Shown: in pieces, positions 15,856 to 18,694 of the stretch
How positions within the stretch are numbered: position 1 is the first letter of the stretch
Layout: each line of letters begins with the position of its first letter
Assembly: GCA_004554455.1 (NCBI GenBank)
Contig: SFMG01000030.1
Location: 1 to 18,694 of the forward strand
Reading direction: 5' to 3'
Length of the DNA stretch: 18,694 nt
DNA from: Bacteroidales bacterium
Lineage (GTDB): Bacteria; Bacteroidota; Bacteroidia; Bacteroidales; UBA932
The notes under the pieces: model-generated
What the model was told of the DNA's origin: nothing
The model's database searches: none
The model's input: the letters and a program-made list of their open reading frames with translations, nothing else
Made by a program: the position numbers and the translations under genes

Positions 15856-18086
15856 GCTTCTGCCTCTGCAGTTCCGTCTGCCGGGGCAGTTGCCTCTGCA
15901 GCTTCAGTTCCATCGGCCGGGGCCTCAGTTACGACGGCCTCGGTCTTGAACTTGTCGGAAATAGGGTTCCACTTGCCGAACCAGCCCTTGAAGTAGTGAC
16001 CGGCGAAGAGGCCTCCGAGCACGAGCAGTATGGCGACGATCCAGGCTATGGCCTTCTTGCCCTTGTTGTCCTTTTTTGCAAACGGGTCGTTTATCACAAT
16101 CTTAGGATATTTTGCAAGATGGGTGAGGGTGGCTCCGAACTTGATGTTCACGAGCAGCCTGCTGTTGATTGCCCATCCGTTTGCATTGAGTACAGGACCG
16201 AGGTTGCGTTTGCGCAGCTTGAGCCAGGCCATGAACATCGACGGGCCGCTTATCACCAGTACCAGCACGAAGAAGCAGATGAATATATTGTACCATGGAA
16301 CGATGAGTTTTGCGATTGCGCTCCCGATGAAGCCTACGCCCATGCCGATGGCGGCGAAGATTCCGGCGAACTTGGCTATGTCGAAGGTACTCTTGATGGT
16401 TTCGAGCTTAGGATCGGTGTTCAGCTGTGCGTTGTTTGCCTTTTCGGTAAGCCCTGCATTGACCTTGCTCTCTTTTTCTGCGGCCTTTTTGCTGATGCGG
16501 TCCTGAATGGTGTTTGCAAGTTTGCGGTAAGGTGACCAGAAGGCCTGGCGTATGCTGGTTGGATTGTCCACAATCTTGGTCACCACGGCATCCCAGTCGA
16601 GTCCGTTGCGGTCGTAGAACACCGCATTCTGGCCTACGCGCAGGTTGTCCACTTCTCCGTCCGTAAGTGCAGCGGCTATGGTCATTGTCTGACCCTTGAC
16701 CTTGGAAGTGCAGTTGCAGTAGATGAGGTACATACCGCTGGAAGCCACCACTTCAGCCTGCTTGCCCATATCGGCCACCTTGATGCAGAGGTCGAGGGAA
16801 CGCTGGTCTATGTAGAGCGTACCGGCCTGGAATATGGCCTTGGTCTCTCCCTTCCAGCTGTCGTAGAAGTCAGGCATAGTCACATAGTTCTTGAGCAGGG
16901 TGTAGAAGTCCCTGAATAGCCAGAGGAACTTGTCCACATTGTCTATTGCCTTGGCCTCGGCCTCAAGTGCGAGGTCTTCTGCAACAAGTGCGTCGAGATC
17001 GGCTTTCCTGCCGGCCTTCAGCCATCCCCTGACGGCTTCCTCGCCCAGTCCTTCCACTGCCGCTCCCTTCTTGGAGCCTTTCCAGGCCTTGTAGGCGTCG
17101 AAGCGGGCGAGTGCTTCGTTCCACTCGGCTTCGTCTATGCTCTTCTTGTCCGGGAACAGGAGTCCGTGTACCTTTTCCATTGCGGCTTTCCACGCCGGAT
17201 TCACCTTCTTGAATTCCAGTTTTCCGTCCTTTTCTATATGGGCCAGAGGGCAGGCGGCAATCTGGTCGCTGCACTCGGACAGGTCCATATCGGCCAGTCC
17301 GCTGATTTTTGCGGTGGACATTTCGAGGCTGGCTGCGCTGTTCTCGTCGTAGGAGGCGAGTGTGCAGCGTGTGAACCAGTCTTTGACCTTGGCTTTTACG
17401 GATTCGCAGGCGGCGAGGGCCTCTTCCGTCTTTTCTCCGTATGGGAATATATTTTCCTTGTCTGCCTCGGCTGCGTCTCTCCAGGCAATATAGTCGGCGC
17501 AGGCGCCGTAGAAGGCTTCTATCTGGGCGGCGTTGACTCCGTTCTCTCCGCTGCGGTCGGCACTTCCGCCCACACTGGCGATTATGGCCTCTATGGTGGC
17601 CTTGAGTTCGGCGTCATCCGTGCTTGCAGGAGTGATTACGCCGTCGCCATTGAAGCGTGTGCCGGCAAAGATGGCGGTGCTGTCGGCGGTGTCGGCTATG
17701 CTGATGCTGTCTTTTTCAAGTCCGAGGTTGGCCAGGATATGCTTTGCCGAGTCGTGCAGGATTTTGCCCTGCGGGTCCTCCTGGTTGAATGCCGATATGG
17801 CCAGCGAATCGCTTCCCTGAAGCAGCAGGTCCGGGTCTTTGAGTACGGAGCAAAGCCAGTTTGCCGTATCTACGATTTCTTTGACACGAATTCTTCCGTC
17901 GTTGTCGCTGTCTATGAATTTCAGGGTTTTCTCGGGGAATTCGAGTCCCGCTACAGGACAGCTGAGTACCGTCCACAGTTTCTGGTCAAGCTCTCCAAGG
18001 TGGCGTATGTCTTCGCCGCTCTTGATGCTTATTCTCGTCATACCGCCTATCGAGCAGTATTTCCAGGCATATTTTTCTGTCGCCAT
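15822..18086 (-). CDS. EF-hand membrane protein of unknown function
   Basis: The 754-residue protein is not assignable to a named function. Near the N-terminus lies a canonical calcium-binding loop, DSDNDGRIRVKE (59-70), with Asp59/61/63, Ile66 and Glu70 all in place. A second, degenerate loop-like stretch is FNGDGVITPAS (145-155). Residues 160-560 are mostly soluble and helical. Three hydrophobic helices lie near the C-terminus, about 572-594, 599-621 and 679-697. An alanine/glutamate-rich tail follows, in which APADGT occurs twice. No N-terminal signal peptide is seen, so the large N-terminal part is probably cytoplasmic. The start at 18086 is fixed by an in-frame stop at 18110-18108; Met16 is an alternative. 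The gene converges on the macroglobulin gene with a 34-bp overlap. Confidence 0.7.
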   Translation of the reverse strand: MATEKYAWKYCSIGGMTRISIKSGEDIRHLGELDQKLWTVLSCPVAGLEFPEKTLKFIDSDNDGRIRVKEIVDTANWLCSVLKDPDLLLQGSDSLAISAFNQEDPQGKILHDSAKHILANLGLEKDSISIADTADSTAIFAGTRFNGDGVITPASTDDAELKATIEAIIASVGGSADRSGENGVNAAQIEAFYGACADYIAWRDAAEADKENIFPYGEKTEEALAACESVKAKVKDWFTRCTLASYDENSAASLEMSTAKISGLADMDLSECSDQIAACPLAHIEKDGKLEFKKVNPAWKAAMEKVHGLLFPDKKSIDEAEWNEALARFDAYKAWKGSKKGAAVEGLGEEAVRGWLKAGRKADLDALVAEDLALEAEAKAIDNVDKFLWLFRDFYTLLKNYVTMPDFYDSWKGETKAIFQAGTLYIDQRSLDLCIKVADMGKQAEVVASSGMYLIYCNCTSKVKGQTMTIAAALTDGEVDNLRVGQNAVFYDRNGLDWDAVVTKIVDNPTSIRQAFWSPYRKLANTIQDRISKKAAEKESKVNAGLTEKANNAQLNTDPKLETIKSTFDIAKFAGIFAAIGMGVGFIGSAIAKLIVPWYNIFICFFVLVLVISGPSMFMAWLKLRKRNLGPVLNANGWAINSRLLVNIKFGATLTHLAKYPKIVINDPFAKKDNKGKKAIAWIVAILLVLGGLFAGHYFKGWFGKWNPISDKFKTEAVVTEAPADGTEAAEATAPADGTAEAEAQSPAETVPAE

Positions 18087-18107
18087 AAAGTTATAGGTGT
18101 TTTTGTG

Positions 18108-18173
18108 TTATGTTTCTCGTCCATCCGGCCCACTGTCTTCCGTTCCTGCTTCCATTTCCGTCCCGGCTTCCAT
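18108..18173 (-). CDS. Possible 21-residue upstream ORF with duplicated MEAGTE
   Basis: In the leader of the EF-hand gene, in the same frame, ATG at 18173 to TAA at 18110-18108 encodes MEAGTE twice followed by nine residues. The two 18-bp coding copies differ only at two third-codon positions, both silent. No Shine-Dalgarno stands at a normal distance; AAGGAG is 16 nt away. It may be a regulatory leader peptide or chance. Confidence 0.25.
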   Translation of the reverse strand: MEAGTEMEAGTEDSGPDGRET

Positions 18174-18215
18174 TTCCGTTCCGAGTATTCTCCTTACGTT
18201 TGGGAGCTGAACTTG

Positions 18216-18223
18216 CAAATGTA
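18216..18223 (-). promoter_or_regulatory. Likely -7 box for the EF-hand gene
   Basis: Minus-strand TACATTTG is a perfect TAnnTTTG box. It predicts initiation near 18210 and a leader of about 125 nt. No good -33 element is visible. The position is upstream of the small leader ORF. Confidence 0.45.
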
Positions 18224-18290
18224 ATTATTCTTCAGGGATTTACTGATATCTGCGTGCAATAAACGTTTTTACGATGTTTTTTGCGAGTCA

Positions 18291-18425
18291 GATTCGGATT
18301 CGTTCCTGCAACGAAGATTAGAATCGGACGCGGAGCGTTGTTGCGGCAGGGACAGGCGCCACTCCGGCGGCTTTTTACTTAGGATTATGCCGCCTTCGTG
18401 GCATCCTGTCCCTGCCTTCGTCAAC
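18291..18425. repeat. Two nested imperfect hairpins in the terminal intergenic region
   Basis: Hairpin A combines GATTC/GAATC (18291-18295/18321-18325) with TTCGTT/AACGAA (18299-18304/18310-18315). Hairpin B stacks GTTG/CAAC (18337-18340/18422-18425), the 12-bp GGCAGGGACAGG/CCTGTCCCTGCC (18345-18356/18405-18416), GCCAC/GTGGC (18358-18362/18398-18402) and GGCGGC/GCCGCC (18366-18371/18389-18394). Its loop is 17 nt with a T5 run. No ATG-initiated ORF here looks real. Confidence 0.6.
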
Positions 18426-18473
18426 CACGACATGCCGCAGGCGGGCCATTCTTCACTGTAGCGGCGATGGCGC

Positions 18474-18694
18474 TGCATCGATTCTCAAGTCTGGGCTTGA
18501 AATCAAGAATCGATGCACGAAAGAGGGTGTAAAACGGGGAAATGCTTACATCGATTCTCAAGTCTGGGCTTGAATTTAAGAATCAATGCACGCAAGAGGC
18601 CGTAAATGGGGAAATCCTTGCATCGATTCTCAAGTCTGGGCTTGAATTTAAGAATCAATGCACGCAAGAGGCCGGAAACGAGGAAATCCTTACA
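18474..18694. repeat. Tandem array of 72-73-bp hairpin-bearing repeats, cut by the window end
   Basis: The unit beginning CATCGATTCTCAAG starts at 18476, 18549 and 18621, and the first two bases of a fourth copy fit at 18693. Spacing is 73 then 72 bp. Every unit contains an inverted repeat. In copy 1 it is a perfect 12-bp stem (18474-18485 with 18506-18517) around CAAG-TCTGGG-CTTG. Copies 2 and 3 differ at only four positions; copy 1 is more diverged. The array continues past the window, so total copy number is unknown. Confidence 0.85.

Noticed and set aside
17166..18224. Plus-strand ORF of 352 codons opposite the EF-hand gene
   Set aside because: Gly/Val/Cys/Tyr-rich composition typical of a mirror frame, with no start signal. 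The minus-strand protein has a clear EF-hand and membrane helices.
18269..18478. Minus-strand ORF of 69 codons
   Set aside because: It covers both nested hairpins and has no ribosome site or family resemblance.
18319..18575. Plus-strand open frame through copy 1 of the terminal repeat
   Set aside because: It has no ATG, starts after a stop at 18319 and is in a different frame from copies 2 and 3.
18474..18694. CRISPR array
   Set aside because: Spacing of 72-73 bp is right, but the would-be spacers are as conserved as the would-be repeats and no cas gene is present.

Overview
The window looks like chromosomal DNA of a fairly GC-rich member of the Bacteroidales. Three things point there. Promoters fit the Bacteroidetes primary-sigma pattern (TTTG, 19 nt, TAnnTTTG), with exact or near-exact copies before the tRNA-Ser, the AraC-type regulator gene and folC. 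Shine-Dalgarno sites are mostly absent. Gene content is also typical: pyruvate phosphate dikinase, a PIN-PhoH ATPase, a thioester-less giant alpha-2-macroglobulin, a membrane-embedded AraC regulator, and a PurL-like orphan protein. I cannot name the genus from sequence alone.

Layout. Positions 1-170 hold the AT-richer tail of an unrecognised ORF. Positions 170-470 are non-coding and highly structured: a 24-nt direct repeat, then a 134-bp element bounded by perfect 13-bp inverted repeats and filled with three hairpins. A minus-strand tRNA-Ser(TGA) with a textbook promoter follows. Two plus-strand housekeeping genes come next: a TrmH/SpoU-family RNA methyltransferase and glyA. They converge on a minus-strand seven-helix AraC-type regulator. 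The 300-bp gap behind the regulator holds its promoter, a paired 18-bp direct repeat with a 31-bp period, an opposite-strand -7 box and a terminator, so it may encode a small RNA. Then come ppdK, a PIN-PhoH protein gene and a PurL/AIR-synthase-like gene, all on the minus strand. The last two probably form an operon. A compact divergent promoter separates them from plus-strand folC and a 1,723-residue alpha-2-macroglobulin-like protein. That gene overlaps, tail to tail, a minus-strand gene for a 754-residue EF-hand membrane protein.

The last 600 bp (18,087-18,694) contain no convincing long gene. They hold a leader with a small ORF, two imperfect nested hairpins, and at least three tandem copies of a 72-73-bp hairpin-bearing repeat that runs off the window end.

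The coding genes are mostly core metabolism: serine/glycine and one-carbon metabolism (glyA, folC), PEP/pyruvate interconversion (ppdK), RNA modification and RNA-linked ATPase functions. No phage, IS transposase, CRISPR array or defence operon is recognisable. The most unusual material is non-coding: the terminal repeat array, the tRNA-adjacent nested inverted-repeat element, and the regulator/small-RNA intergenic region.
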